Positions 10,668 through 22,082 of a DNA stretch of 64,000 nt are shown here, piece by piece (position 1 is the stretch's first letter; each line of letters starts with the position of its first letter). The notes under the pieces were generated by a model. It worked only from the letters and a program-made list of their open reading frames with translations. It searched no databases and was not told the DNA's origin. The DNA is from Steinernema hermaphroditum. Its lineage: Eukaryota > Nematoda > Chromadorea > Rhabditida > Steinernematidae. The position numbers were made by a program, and so were the translations under genes. The stretch covers positions 5,604,769 through 5,668,768 of the forward strand of contig CM059624.1 of assembly GCA_030435675.1 (NCBI GenBank), given 5' to 3'.

Positions 10668-13235
10668 ATGACTGCCAAAGCGAACATATCGGAGAGCGAT
10701 CGGGCGATGGTCGAAAAGCTGAGGGCCATCGTCAAGGACGATGTAAGTCGTTGCGTTCCCTTTCCATTCCATGTTTACCTTAGGAGAAGTTTTCAAAAGA
10801 GTCCAGTCGACCGACTTTCCTACTTTTGTGAGAAATTTTAGGACATCTGACAAATTTTGTTTTGGTAACGTTATGCTTTTCTCACACACTATGCAGACAA
10901 CAACAAGTGATCGGCTAGGTTGGACAGAAGGTGGGCTGACCAATGCAACTGTGGAAATATTTTTAAAAGACAGACGACAACAAACTTCTGATAACAAGTG
11001 TTCATGTGTCTGATGACGAAATGGGACCCGTTCTTTAACCATTTGTGGTCAACATTGCCCAACTTCTAGATCTCTGCGATTGCTTATTTCGCTGGATTAG
11101 GTCATCGTTGATCAAGTTATATCCCACATGCTTAAATTTCGTCCAACCCATTTCTAAAATACGGTGTTCTGTGGATCATTTGGTTGTGCAGAAAGATCAA
11201 GATATCCGGGAACAGAAAAGCTCCTAAAATAAGAAATAAGAGACCCTAAATAAAGTATTGTTGATAGCCATCTTATCATTCTTCTTGTGTTTTCATTGCA
11301 TGTGACATCATTCAGCTGACCCCCTACTACGACACCGATTTCAACCTTCTCCGCTGGCTCAAAGGCCACGACTACAACTTCGACGTAATCGTGCCGAAGC
11401 TGCGGAACCACCTCACATTCCGAAAGTCCCATTGGAACCTCGACTCGATCGCCGACCAACCCCGCAACCACCCCATCCACCATCACTGGAAGGTAGGGCC
11501 CTCGTGGGCACAGCGATGACTAAGCGCTGTTTGCCACCGCAGGCCGGACTCACGGGCCTCGCCGGTAAGACAGAGAACGTCCTGGTGAACATCGAGCAGA
11601 CCGGAAACAACGACTACTACGGCATGCTGCAGAGCTACTCCATCACCGACGTGCTCAAGGCCCGAGTCCACGATTTGGAGAGCATGCTTAGAGCGGTCAT
11701 GGAGCACGAGAAGAAGTCAGGTGAGATGATGGAGTGGAGTGGCTAATTGGAGTGGCATCAAAGCGGCTCTGAGTTATGCTCTTGATCTATCGAACACCCT
11801 CTCCCACGGGCTCATCCCCTGAGGCGACACGTGCAGATCGGCACTACACTCGTGGTGCGAAATTCGAGTGGGCGCCGGTCGATATGCATAATTCCCAATC
11901 CTTTCATAACACTAGCAGCTCCGGTGGGAACCGAGTTAATGAAAAACGGAGGTGTAAACAGGGTCCAGGTAGCTGTGTAATTGAGAAATACGTGAGCTCA
12001 GCAAAACAGCTTTTGTTTCAATGAATGACACTGAACGCTCAACGTGATCGTACTTGGACAGAGCTGGAGACACTTAACACTTAGATAAGAGCACTGAAGG
12101 TTTCTACTTACATAGAACTTCATCGGTTTATGGACTCGAGTTTAGCCAAAAAATGTTCTGCAATCCACTTGGCGCTGATGTCCTCGTCAAGTACATGTTC
12201 CTTTGACGTCTGTGCGTTCTTCCGGCTATATTGTGCTTCCTCTTGCTCCCAAATTGCTACTTGTCTTTTTCCAGCTACACCACACATATTATTAACGCTA
12301 ATTCTATCCTCTTTCACGCACGTCAAAGTGCATCACATCTTCTAATGTTAGCCTCTAATGACAGCTTTTCCAAAGTGGTCCCTTTCAGGCGTGCAGACGT
12401 CGATCATGTACATTATGGATTTGAACGGTCTACGCTACGATAAGCACCTCATGGGCATGCTCACCGGCCCTCTGGCCTCGATCTCGGCGTTCATGTCCGA
12501 GCACTACGTGGAACTCGTGCACAGCTTTGTGATCGTTGCGGCGCCTTCTTTCATCTCAGCCATTTGGTAACAGACGCCACGTGGGAGGCATGACATATGG
12601 ATCGGTTTAGGACGGTGGCGAGACCTTTGCTGCCTGAGAAGACTAAAAACAAAGTTAAAATCTTCGGGTCCGGTTGGCGAGAGGCGGTTCTCGACGTGGC
12701 CGTGCCGGAGAGTCTTCCGGCCTACTGGAATGTCCCAGGAGAAGAGGAGAAGTTCCATGCTAATGTGCTGAGAGCCGTGCCTTTCGATCCGGCCAAGTAC
12801 TACAAAGGAAGCATCGTTGACGACAAGGCAACACTCTTGAGCGTCTCGGCTGGAAAGACCGGAATCTACAAGATCCACGCAGAGAAGGTAAACGGTCCCC
12901 CAAAACTATAAAATTCCGATGTTCAGGGCCAAAAACTGTCGTGGGCATTCAGTACTGACGGCCATTTCGGATACGGTGTTTACTTCTCCGAGGACCAGAA
13001 TGAGTGCGATAGGAAGAAGATGACGCCGGTCTATCCGGTCTTCACGGTTTGGCGTCCTCTCCATCGTGTCAGTGCAGGCCTGTGCTTTTAGAAAGTGCCT
13101 GGTCCGACCACCGTTCCCCTCCACGACTCCATCACCTGCCCATCCACCGGGACCTACATGTTTTGGTACACCAACGAGCACGCGTGGCTCCACACACTCA
13201 AGATTCACCACATCATCCGAGCCGAGTCCGTCTAA
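10668..13235 (+). CDS. CRAL-TRIO (SEC14) and GOLD domain protein
   Basis: This is a SEC14-like lipid-binding protein with a C-terminal GOLD domain, comparable to C. elegans CTG-1/CTG-2 and vertebrate SEC14L proteins, which bind phospholipids or other hydrophobic ligands. Seven exons (10668-10742, 11316-11492, 11543-11720, 12389-12566, 12611-12887, 12927-13067, 13092-13235) keep frame throughout and give 389 residues. The CRAL-TRIO N-terminal helices (TDFNLLRWLKGHDYNF) start exon 2. The lipid pocket follows with IMYIMDLNGLRY and KTKNKVKIFGSGWREAVLD. The GOLD domain begins near KTGIYKIHAEKGQKLSWAFS and ends in YMFWYTNEHAWLHTLKIHHI. Introns 1 (573 bp) and 3 (668 bp) are long for this window and hold no obvious gene. 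The ATG lies four bases after a TTTCAG, as expected for trans-splicing. Confidence 0.93.
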
Positions 13236-14366
13236 AAATATGTTTTATTACAAAGTTTTACGTCAGTAAATGTGAAAACAAAGGTGTGGTAATGTCGCAA
13301 AACAGTGATTCCGGCATTCTGACAGGCATTGTAATAGCTGAACATTTCTCAGTGGAAAAAACGTTCAGCATATTCCATTCAAGGACGAGGCTAAGGCATT
13401 TAAACATTAAATGCATGGAAGCGACATTTCAGTGACTTAGACCAGGCTAAGCACTCTAAACGGTCAGCCTATTCAACAGTTTGTGACGTATTGTACTTGC
13501 GAGCACGTGCTCTGGTACGGTAAAGTTAGAAAAAAGTACAAGACTAACACCAACTGTGAGTGATATTTCAGAAAGCACTAGTCCAATTTTAAGGATGTAG
13601 TCCCTGTGATAACTGTTGTCTACTGAATGACATTCAGAGAAGCAGATTACCGTAGCCCCACTTAAAGTTTTAAATTAGAGCTATAAACTACAAAAGGATA
13701 TTTCCCCATGTCCGGTTATGTGGGCCAACCTTGTATGAGAACAATGACTTCACCTTCGATTTCCCAGTAACTGAACTTTTATGCTTTTTCTGGTGGACGC
13801 CTTCGTACAGACCGGCGTGACATGTGACTTCTGTGAAAACAAGTGCCGATTTTTCCCTGAATCTAATTCAAATATAATAGACTTACCCACAGACCCCCGC
13901 CTGTGTGGCCCGCATCAGAACAATAATTGGGCGTATTCTGACATTTTCTCAGGGCAAGATTCCCTTTCATTAAGTCTGGGAAATCGGCCTTGTTTATAAG
14001 ATTGCGCAACCTCTGGCAGATATTGCAGTCCTCACCTGCTTTACTCGATTATACAATGCATTTTTGCTCGGGTACATCCAGTCTCTACTTCGAGTATGCC
14101 CAACCACACAGCGTTACCTCAAAATGTCATCTTGTTTACGCAGGTTCCTTTTCAGGCGAACCCGCTAAGCTCCCCTAAGCGTCGACCTTCTTGATCACGC
14201 GGTGTGAATCCGTTTGCCGATCGAAGCGAACTTGCCCCAGAGGGACTAATTAAGGCGGTGTCACCTGAGCGCTGAGGTAAGCCCGGCCTCCTCGCTCGTC
14301 CCCTTCGCTCCCACTCCGCGCCATTCTCCGTTTGTGATTCGACGGCGCTGTTTCCCCACCCTGACG
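13236..14366. other. Intergenic stretch
   Basis: Nothing supportable was seen on either strand. Open frames are short and A+T-biased, without domains or convincing splice pairs. Confidence 0.4.
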
Positions 14367-14746
14367 ATGTTCGCCCTCAACTCGGCCTCCCTCCTCGCGG
14401 CGCTTCTGGCCCTCGCCTGCTTCGTCTCCGCCGTGCAGCCCTACGGCGTCGTCCTCGTCGACGACGAGTACCTCCCCGAGGGGGCCCAGCCGCTCCTCTT
14501 CAACCGACTCGGCCGCATGGATCCCTCCTGGGCGCAGATGGGATTCGGAAAACGCTCCGGCGAGTTTGACAAGCGCCAGCAGGTAAAACTCCAACGCGGA
14601 TACTCCGCCATCGGGCTCGGACGTCGCTAGGTCGTGGTAAGATGGCGCCATCTCCATACTCCTTTAACCCCTGCTTTCAGGTTACCGTATTCTATATGCC
14701 CGTGGCTCACTTCTTCCTGCACCGCTCCACCCACTCTCTACAGTAA
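14367..14746 (+). CDS. Neuropeptide-like precursor
   Basis: The protein starts with a clear signal peptide (MFALNSASLLAALLALACFV, cleavage near VSA). A short propeptide then ends in the block MDPSWAQMGFGKRSGEFDKR. GKR is a classic amidation and dibasic cleavage site, predicting a C-terminally amidated peptide ending in MGF-NH2. A second KR follows ten residues later. Exon 1 is 14367-14582 and a GT donor (GTAAAAC) is spliced to an acceptor (CTTTCAG) at 14680, giving exon 2 14681-14746 and 93 residues. If the intron is retained the frame instead ends at 14630 after LGRR (87 residues). AATAAA at 14809 is a fitting poly(A) signal. I do not recognise the exact nematode nlp family. Confidence 0.75.
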
Positions 14747-14814
14747 CCCTCACTGACTCAGCGCCTTCGTCCATTCGATCTCCTAGCGAAGAACATGTTT
14801 GCGTTGTGAATAAA

Positions 14815-15742
14815 TTTTTGTTGGAACCGTTGTAATGTAGTGATCCTCCTTCTTGTGGTAAATCTTGGCTGAGAACTCGGAGATCGCATAACGAGAGGTC
14901 AACGAACTAGGTTAGGACCCTACTAGGAAGAACAAATTGGCGGTTAGACATGCACGAGGACGAACTAATTGAAGCCTGGGGTAATAGTACAGTCAGAAAA
15001 GGAGAGTAAACGAAGAGTTTACACGTTGTTCGCGGAACTTCACGGAAAGTGATGTCACGAAGGTTGCAAGGGGAACTGGATGGAACGTGACGGAAACACT
15101 CCTACGCTCCAAAAGCAGTCTATGTTGGAGTGTGACGTGATGATGTGAGGAAGGTTCAGTGGTTCTAAGCATCAAAGCGCGGAGAAAGGTTGCTCTGGGA
15201 AAGCGAGCGTAGCCACGGAACTCACATCATATCGAGTCACCAATAACAAGCCAGTGTTTCTATGACGCATCGGAGATTTTACTCAGGACGACTGTAGGGA
15301 ATGTGCCAAAATGATGATTTGTGAATTCAATCCGATATGACGCAGATGTCATGCAAGAATAACTTCTAATGTCAAAATCGAAGTTGATAAAGTCATCGAC
15401 TGATAATATTGCGGCTTTACATCTAGCCGTCGGTGTCCAAAATCTCGTTCTGCTTTTGCGGTTGCGTTTCACCTTAAATTTAGCGGATAAAACAGTTGTA
15501 CTTAGATACGACACTCTTCCTTCAGAACCACGGTCTTAAAAAAACATAGTTTTAGGACCCCGGACGTGGAGTAAAGTGGGGCGGGGGGGGTAAAGTCATA
15601 GTGAAGTGGGCTTCCCTACAAGATGCCGCGAAAAAAATACGCGATCGTCATTACAGGTATGGGTCAAAACATTGAAGTGAAGTAGGAGGTTTAGCGTGTG
15701 GTCCCGCAACGATCTCCCTCAATGGCAGGAAACTACGGTAGA
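14815..15742. other. Intergenic stretch
   Basis: No gene or structured element was recognised. A short G-rich tract (ten bases in GCGGGGGGGG context) lies near 15580. Confidence 0.4.
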
Positions 15743-15842
15743 ATTGCAAAATTGGCCAGTTTACCTCATTTTCCTTGGCTGGGGGGGGGGGGGGTATTGC
15801 AAAATTGGCCAGTTTACCTCATTTTCCTTGGCTGGGGGGGGG
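15743..15842. repeat. 53-bp tandem repeat with poly-G ends
   Basis: A unit beginning ATTGCAAAATTGGCCAGT occurs at 15743 and again at 15796, each ending in CTTGGCT followed by a G run. The first run is 14 G (15781-15794) and the second 9 G. Poly-G length here may vary or be misassembled. Confidence 0.85.
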
Positions 15843-16099
15843 TGTCAGATTCATTGGAAATCATTAATAGTTGTTCCATTTTGGGTCGTCTGTATCATAA
15901 AGAAAGCACTAAGTTCACTTGCGAACCGCTGTTTTTGTGGTATTTCAGAGAAATGATGGGCATGTTACAAGTTCTACGTTTACATCGCACCCATAAAGAA
16001 GAACAGTATTATAAAGAAAATAGAAAGAGCTTTACGACATATAACGGATTCAAAATGTCATCAATTTCATGGTCTCGAATTTACTTGCTAATACGTGCT

Positions 16100-16372
16100 A
16101 TTGCACATTTGCTATCAGAAATCGTTATGTCTGGGGGTGGAGTGTAAACTGAGAAAAAGCGCTTCCCACTTCGCAGTGGGCAGTTTTTCAGTACGGCCAG
16201 GGCCACGGTGGAGTGTAAAGTTTTTCAGCGAGGCTATGGCCACAGGCGGTTCTGTTTCGGAATTGCACATTTGCTATCAGAAATCGTTATGCCTGGGGGT
16301 GGAGTGTAAACTGAGAAAAAGCGCTTCCCACTTCGCAGTGGGCAGTTTTTCAGCGCGGCCAGGGCCATGGGC
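16100..16372. repeat. 162-bp-period tandem duplication
   Basis: A block starting ATTGCACATTTGCTATCAG at 16100 is repeated from 16262, identical over most of about 108 bases. It includes a short perfect hairpin, CCCAC-TTCGCA-GTGGG, in each copy. A degenerate extra partial copy (GTTTTTCAGCG, GGCCACAGGCGG) lies between them. It abuts the start of the secreted alanine/glycine-rich gene and may form its promoter or 5' leader. Confidence 0.85.
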
Positions 16373-16429
16373 GGTCGCGTCGGTCACATCTCTAGTGGTT
16401 TCGGAAATCGTTATGTTTTTTGTTTTAGA

Positions 16430-16942
16430 ATGCTAGTACTCTTGTATATTTTTCTACTCCTTTCTGGATTGTCACCGCGTCATGTGGAGTGCGCTCCCTT
16501 TCGTTCATCTGAGGCCAATCGTTCTGATCTGACTTCTTCGCCCTCCTCTTTATTGGAGGCCAATCGTGCTGATCTGACTTCTTCGCCCTCCTCTTTATTG
16601 GAGGCCAAGAGTCGGAAACAACTCGTGCGAGAAGAGCTCGAACGGCTCTACGTGAAGATGAAGGAATATGTGGAAAGAAGAGGTAATAGTTTACTCCACT
16701 TCCTAAATATTTGTGCACTGATTGTTGTAGTGGAGAAGAGAATCGTGCCCTTTGCTGTTGGAGGAGCAGCGGCCATAATTGCTGCCCTTGGCTCCAGCGG
16801 AGCTGCTGCTGGAGCAGGAGCAGGACTCGCCTCAGGAATCGCCATTGGTGGTGCAAAGGCGGGATTAATTGGCGCCGGATTACTGATTGGCGGAGTCGCC
16901 GCTGGGGTGGGGGGGACGCTCATCGTCGAAATCATCAAGTAA
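16430..16942 (+). CDS. Secreted protein with Ala/Gly-rich hydrophobic tail
   Basis: The ATG at 16430 follows TTTTTGTTTTAG, a likely splice or trans-splice acceptor. The protein starts with a signal peptide (MLVLLYIFLLLSGLSPRHV). A 45-bp tandem duplication (16511-16555 and 16556-16600) makes two copies of the 15-residue unit EANRSDLTSSPSSLL, differing by one residue. A charged helix-like part (KQLVREELERLYVKMKEYV) follows. The last about 65 residues are almost entirely small and hydrophobic (e.g. AAAGAGAGLASGIAIGGAKA) with GxxxG-like spacing that suits membrane insertion. A 48-bp intron (16683-16730) can be removed or retained without changing frame, giving 154 or 170 residues. No family is recognised. 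Confidence 0.65.
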   Translation: MLVLLYIFLLLSGLSPRHVECAPFRSSEANRSDLTSSPSSLLEANRADLTSSPSSLLEAKSRKQLVREELERLYVKMKEYVERRGNSLLHFLNICALIVVVEKRIVPFAVGGAAAIIAALGSSGAAAGAGAGLASGIAIGGAKAGLIGAGLLIGGVAAGVGGTLIVEIIK

Positions 16943-17567
16943 CTATAAGATCTTAGTTCCAATTTATCTGGATTCATTTAGCGAAGACCCGCATATGAAC
17001 TCAATCAAAAAGTTATGTGCGAACCGACAAGAAAAGTGATGAACTTCATCACATTTTGTTCGTGTAACAGTCCATCTCAGACAAATTTCTTTGATCTTTT
17101 CTCAACTTGCCCACGAACACAATTGTCCGGGAAACTCACAACTGCCAAATATGACCATCTTATTTTGCCATCTGTACAACTGCACGCGACCGAGGGACCG
17201 CCCGCTCGCCTCCACAACACGATTGAATCTTCACTATCGACAGAAATACAAAATTGAGGTGTTTGCTGACTTTTGTTTCACATGGATCTTAGTTTGTGGG
17301 ATCACTAGGTGTCGAACTCCGCGTTTCGGAAGCGTGCTTTGTCATTTGTCATTTCAAGACTGCGATAGAAACGCGATCAGTGTGAGCTCGTTTTAGAAAA
17401 TGAATTAAATTTTTAAACAATTTGTGTAATTTCCCATTGTATTCGAGGCTGTGGTGGTGATCTGATCAGAACATTCACTAATCGTTTTCTCTTCCTGAAT
17501 TGCATTAAAAATCATCCGGTGCTGCTCCTCCAAAATCGTTCTCCCAAGTGCTGCCATTTCTGACGAA

Positions 17568-17918
17568 ATGCAACTATTATTTTCCCTTCTTTTCCTGCTT
17601 TCTTTGTGTTAGGTGGCTCTGCTGTGTACTCCCATGATTCCTCAGGAAAACCCCTCCAAAGAACCCCCTCTACGTGGTGGGAGATGTCCCGAAGACATTC
17701 ACATTACACTGGAAGGAGTCAAGCCATTGCGTTTGCCAGAATATGTGTACTTCGGTTGCCCCAAGGTTTATGGTAATTTTCTCAAATTTGTGTTACAGTA
17801 TCCCGAAAATTATGTCAGTGTTTTCAATTTCATCTGCGATCTGTGTCCAATATGTCCCGAAAAGGAGAAGTTCCGCCGACCTTTCTGGACGTTCGACGAT
17901 GTGCGCGTAGCCGGTTAG
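17568..17918 (+). pseudogene. Broken copy of a small secreted-protein gene
   Basis: This is the left member of a tandem pair with the gene at 18192. Its signal peptide reads MQLLFSLLFLLSLC and then meets an in-frame TAG (17610-17612) where the right copy has GAG. The frame stays open afterwards (TPMIPQENPSKEPPLRGG) for 101 codons with conserved cysteines to 17918. Its upstream region also differs from the right copy: the TATAAAAG of the right copy corresponds to CATTAAAA here. Both changes suggest loss of function, unless the stop is a sequencing error or is read through. Confidence 0.75.
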
Positions 17919-18128
17919 ACGCCAACGCTACGCCAAGAATGATGCCCGCAGCAAGAGATACCGGTCTATCTATGTTTCGGTGAAATGGCTTTGGTAAGAT
18001 CAAAGTATTGATCTCGTATCACAAAATTAATTAAACAAAAAAAATTTTCTAATTACCCGTTGTATTCGTGGCTGTGATAGTGATCTAATCAGAGCATTCA
18101 CTAATCGTTTTCTCTTCCTGAATTGCAA

Positions 18129-18136
18129 TATAAAAG
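18129..18136 (+). promoter_or_regulatory. TATA-like box
   Basis: TATAAAAG lies 56 bp before the ATG at 18192, within an upstream region duplicated together with the gene. The left copy has lost it. Confidence 0.6.
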
Positions 18137-18191
18137 CGTCCAGGGCTGCTCCTCGAAAATCGTTCTCCATAGTGCTGTCAGTTCTAACAAA

Positions 18192-18506
18192 ATGCAATTT
18201 GTATTTTCCCTTCTTTCTCTGCTTTCTTTGTGTGAGGTGGTTCTGCTGTGCACTCCTATGGTTGCGCCGGAAAACCCCTCCACAGAACCCCCTGCACGTG
18301 GTGGAATATGCCCCGAAAACATTATACTAGAAGGAATGCCAGAGGCTAATTATGAAAGAAAGGATGTGGTCTTCACTTGCCCCGAGCCCAAGCCCGGAAA
18401 TTACATTGAGCTCTATGTGAGCACGATTGATGTTCTAGATTTACGTTTCGATTTTAGGTTAATGAGCAAGTTAAACTTCGTGGACAAAGTTCATCTATAT
18501 GGTTAG
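18192..18506 (+). CDS. Small secreted protein, intact member of a tandem pair
   Basis: 104 residues in a single exon. The signal peptide is MQFVFSLLSLLSLCEVVLLC. The mature part starts with a proline-rich segment shared with the left copy (TPMVAPENPSTEPPARGGIC). It then has ENIILEG and a cysteine near YERKDVVFTCPEPKPGNYIE. The last bases (ATG GTTAGT) could also act as a splice donor, so a further exon is not excluded. Duplication of the whole unit, including about 140 bp upstream, with a period of about 620 bp makes it a real recent tandem family. Function is unknown. Confidence 0.65.
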   Translation: MQFVFSLLSLLSLCEVVLLCTPMVAPENPSTEPPARGGICPENIILEGMPEANYERKDVVFTCPEPKPGNYIELYVSTIDVLDLRFDFRLMSKLNFVDKVHLYG

Positions 18507-21500
18507 TGTGCGACGAGAATTCTGGTACTTGGCTGTCGGTAGGAGCGAATATCATAGTCAACAAGGTCAGATGCGTGGAATATTCGAAGCCTGCAGGAGC
18601 TCATTGTGCAAATTGCTAAACGTCGTTTAACTTGTGTTCTCTTTGAAAACTGTATTTCGATCACGTGACGTCTTTTAATTTTGCAATTCAATTAACATTA
18701 CATGGTGTAGACACCCCATAATTTGGGTTTACAACCAGGAGCGGATGGGGTGATGAACTGTCATAGGCACATAATTTTCTTACTGTTCCATGTATTGTCA
18801 GTTTCATTTTATGGCGTTCTCAATTAAGCCATCGCTATGACCATCAGACGTCATTGTCTAAATACGAAATAAATGGAGTACTTAACCTGGAGTAGAATGG
18901 AAAATGGCTCGATTTTCAGCAGATTCAAATGATCAATGGATGAGCCTACCGTGGGGACCACTGCCTCTTCCATGGGCACCGCCGTTACTAATGTTCTCAA
19001 ACTCCGACTTATTTTGCTCGTGCTTTTCGTTCCGCCTTGCACTGCATAAACTTCAAGTATTGGTTCAATATTTAAGTAAATTTGGTCGTTTTTGTATTTG
19101 TCGTATTTCTTGGTGATAGCGGTCATACTAGGTAGTGCCAAAAGTTTCCGCAACATCTTTTATACAAATTTTGGACATGGTTTTCGAGTATAATGTGGAA
19201 TGTCCGAGTTCTGGAAAAGCACACTGATGGGATCACCGTGTTCAACTCTGCCCTGTGCCGAAGCAATAAAACCGCGGAGTAACACTTTTTAAAAATCTTC
19301 GTTTTTTAGTTGTACAGTACCCCCGCTTTTAAAGATATAAGCCTCGATGCCCGTGCAAGCTCATGAAACTTCCCTCGATGGGTAGAAACAAGAAAGTGAA
19401 CACACAATGCCTGCCAAACCTTTTCCATTTCCCTTCACAGATACCCTTAGTCCACAATCGTATCGTGCCCGACGAAATGTCCATTGGAGCTGCAGCTGAG
19501 TGGTAACTCCCAATCCAATTTCCTGTTGTTTTCGTCGCTCACTTTACTATGTCTACATAGGCAAGCCACTTCCATGTAAATAAACAAGGGTCTCTCGGGA
19601 TGCACATACTAATTAGCCGGCTCTCGAATATCTGCGAGAGGCTGAATTACAAATAGCTCGACGGCACATCCATCCTCGTCTATATGGCTGTCCATGAGTG
19701 TCACTTCACTTTTTCAGTCATTAGTTTTACAAAATGCTACGTTTCAGAAAAGCCAGTGCACAGTGTCCTTTTTTCCGCCCGTACGCTTCCTCGTGACGCG
19801 TTCGTCTTTCATGCCGACTAATCTTATCAACTGGCTGCTCCCCGTCTTCGTCTTTTGTTTAAACTGCGATCAGCGATCTCCGCTTCAAAACGTCTTCCGC
19901 TCACAATTCGAATGGTCGATGCATCCGCCTGATACGAAGTTCAAATTCGTCTGAAAGGCCATGTGGAAAGTGAGCTTTTAAGTATTTTCCTATTTGCTAA
20001 CTTCATGGTCACAAAACATTTGCGTGATGGGTGGGATATAATTTGAGGTCACGCAAAGGTGGGCGAATTCTAGCCGTAGTTACTTGCATTTTTATCCAAA
20101 ATTAGTGAGCATAATTAGCAATGGAGCAATGCATCGTTTGTGTCAAACATTCAGCTGGCAATGCTGTCCAAGATTATGATTTTATTTACTGTTTAGTACA
20201 AATTATAAGAATACAACCTTTTAGATTTTTAGAAAGATTCATTGATACAAAGAACTTAAAGCTTTCTTTGAAGTGACAGATTCAAGAAATCGTTCTCTAA
20301 TATCTTAATCGTGGTTCTTGCGCCAGTGCTTACGCCATCACATATCTCGGCACAAATATTTGGCGTGTGTCAACAAGGTCGCAGACACCTGTTTATGGCA
20401 CCGTTTTTCTGCTATTTACCCCTGTACATGATCTCCTTTATCATGCACGTCCCTGGCACTACCTCTTTCTCCTGTAAACAGAGTTTGGACTCCGGACCGG
20501 CGGTGTGAGGTTTCCCCGCGGGTTTCTCCTTTCGTCCCACTTTTCTATTTTCACTTTCACTGCTTTGGCTTCCCGGGATCCTCCGTCACCTCCCCTAATC
20601 AATTAATCCGTTCGTCAGCGGCGCCTACAGTGCGCTCCCTCTGGTCCATTAACCCATTAGGCACATCTCGTGAATTTATTAAACCTCCTTCCCCTCCTCG
20701 ACGACCTTCGGCGGCGGCGGCGACGGCGTTGCAGACGAAACACATTAGTAGAAGTTTTGACTGCCGACGATGGGTTCCCCCGCGGAAGGGAAAACGCTGT
20801 TTACGCGGCGATGTTTGTTTTCGCAGCGTTATGGAGCCTCCTCCTGCGACGTCGCCGTGACGGCGGAACAAGCACGTCTGCTGCAATTGATCAAAACAAT
20901 GAAGACCGATTAGTGCTGGGCGGACTGGTTCAGCCGGCGGGTCGTCCCATGATCAAACAGATCTTTATACGCTGCGGGTGGTGCCAACGCCACAGGCCGG
21001 ACATCTGTCCAGCCCTCCGGTGTCTTCTCCTTCTTCTCGTTTGCCTCGCCCCGTCGAGCTGTTTTTCATTTGCGGGGAGAAGAAATCGCTAATGCCATCA
21101 TCCTCCTCCCCCTCGTCTACTCTTCCTTTCCGTCTTCTCCCATCGGAGAGGACAGCAGCAGCAGCAGTCTTTAGCACCACCATAAACAACAATGGCGGTG
21201 TTTAGGCATGCGCTTTTTTGGCCCCGTTAGCGTCCATTGAAGAGATGCGGCTAACGGCCATTTTCCGGCTGTGGACGCGCCCGTCGTAAACAAAACTAAT
21301 GAGGTCAGAGCCTCCTAATAAACGCCGACCGCTTGACAAGTTTGCCAGCCGCGCCGTCAAAGACTGGCTCGCCGCGTGGATGCATAATGAACCGTAATAG
21401 TGTTGCCGGTGGCGGAAAAAAAGGAACGAATCCGCGCGGTCCACCGCCGCCCATATGGCGTCTGTATTGATTTATGTATTATGCGGTGTGGAGAGTCGCG

Positions 21501-22082
21501 CGCGCGGCGGCGACGGCGGACAGCGCAACGGCTACTCTCGACGACGATCCATGCCCGTCCGTTGTTTCCTCCCCCTCCTCAATTGCCACCTGCGCGCTTC
21601 CCTTCTTCTCCCTGCGCCTCGTGACCTTGCGGAGCTCTGCCCGCGGTCCCGCTCCGTTCATTCACCCCCAGGATCACGGGAGCGCCGCGAAATTCAGAAT
21701 TTCGAACTTTGCGGACTCCGCGATTTTCCGGATGATCTCGCAATGAGATTTGGCTGGCCGCCTTCTGCTGCCGGGATTGGATTTTCTGGAATTGCATTAG
21801 CGCCATTTTTGGTGTTCTGCTGGAGGAGAGAGTCTTCTCGGAGTCGACAAAGATCCATTGTCCCCTTGACCTTGCCTCTCTGTTAGGTTCACATTTCGGT
21901 CTTCCTAAGACGTCTGATGTTCTGAGTTCATCGTTCTATTCCCTAATCCCGCTTTCTGTAACGCGATGTGTCCTTTAGCGAGATTATGATGTTTACCAGG
22001 ATTATCCCGCTCCTCAGGCCTCCTCCCCAAAGCCTCCCTCATCTTCGGGCTCTTCCAGGTGATAGATAAACCAGCAGCAGCT
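18507..22082. other. Long intergenic stretch upstream of Pellino
   Basis: 18.5-20.5 kb is A+T-rich without a supported gene. A minus-strand frame at 18851-19156 has no recognised domain. 20.5-21.9 kb is strikingly G+C-rich with CGG/CGC-rich runs near 20710 and 21500, and open frames on both strands that look like composition effects. It may contain the promoter and first non-coding exon of the Pellino gene: a CTCTTCCAG acceptor at 22050-22058 lies shortly before its ATG. Confidence 0.45.

Noticed and set aside
16170..16200. CCCAC-TTCGCA-GTGGG hairpin as a transcription terminator
   Set aside because: Intrinsic terminators do not apply in a nuclear nematode genome. The hairpin is just part of the tandem duplication.
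16425..16856. Minus-strand 143-codon frame across the alanine/glycine-rich gene
   Set aside because: Antisense of the secreted protein, which has a signal peptide and a coherent layout on the plus strand.
18851..19156. Minus-strand 101-codon frame
   Set aside because: No domain, no start context, and no good splice sites around it.
20599..21886. Several Arg- or Ser-rich frames in the G+C-rich region before Pellino
   Set aside because: Frames exist on both strands at once and have biased composition without recognisable motifs. More likely promoter or 5' leader.
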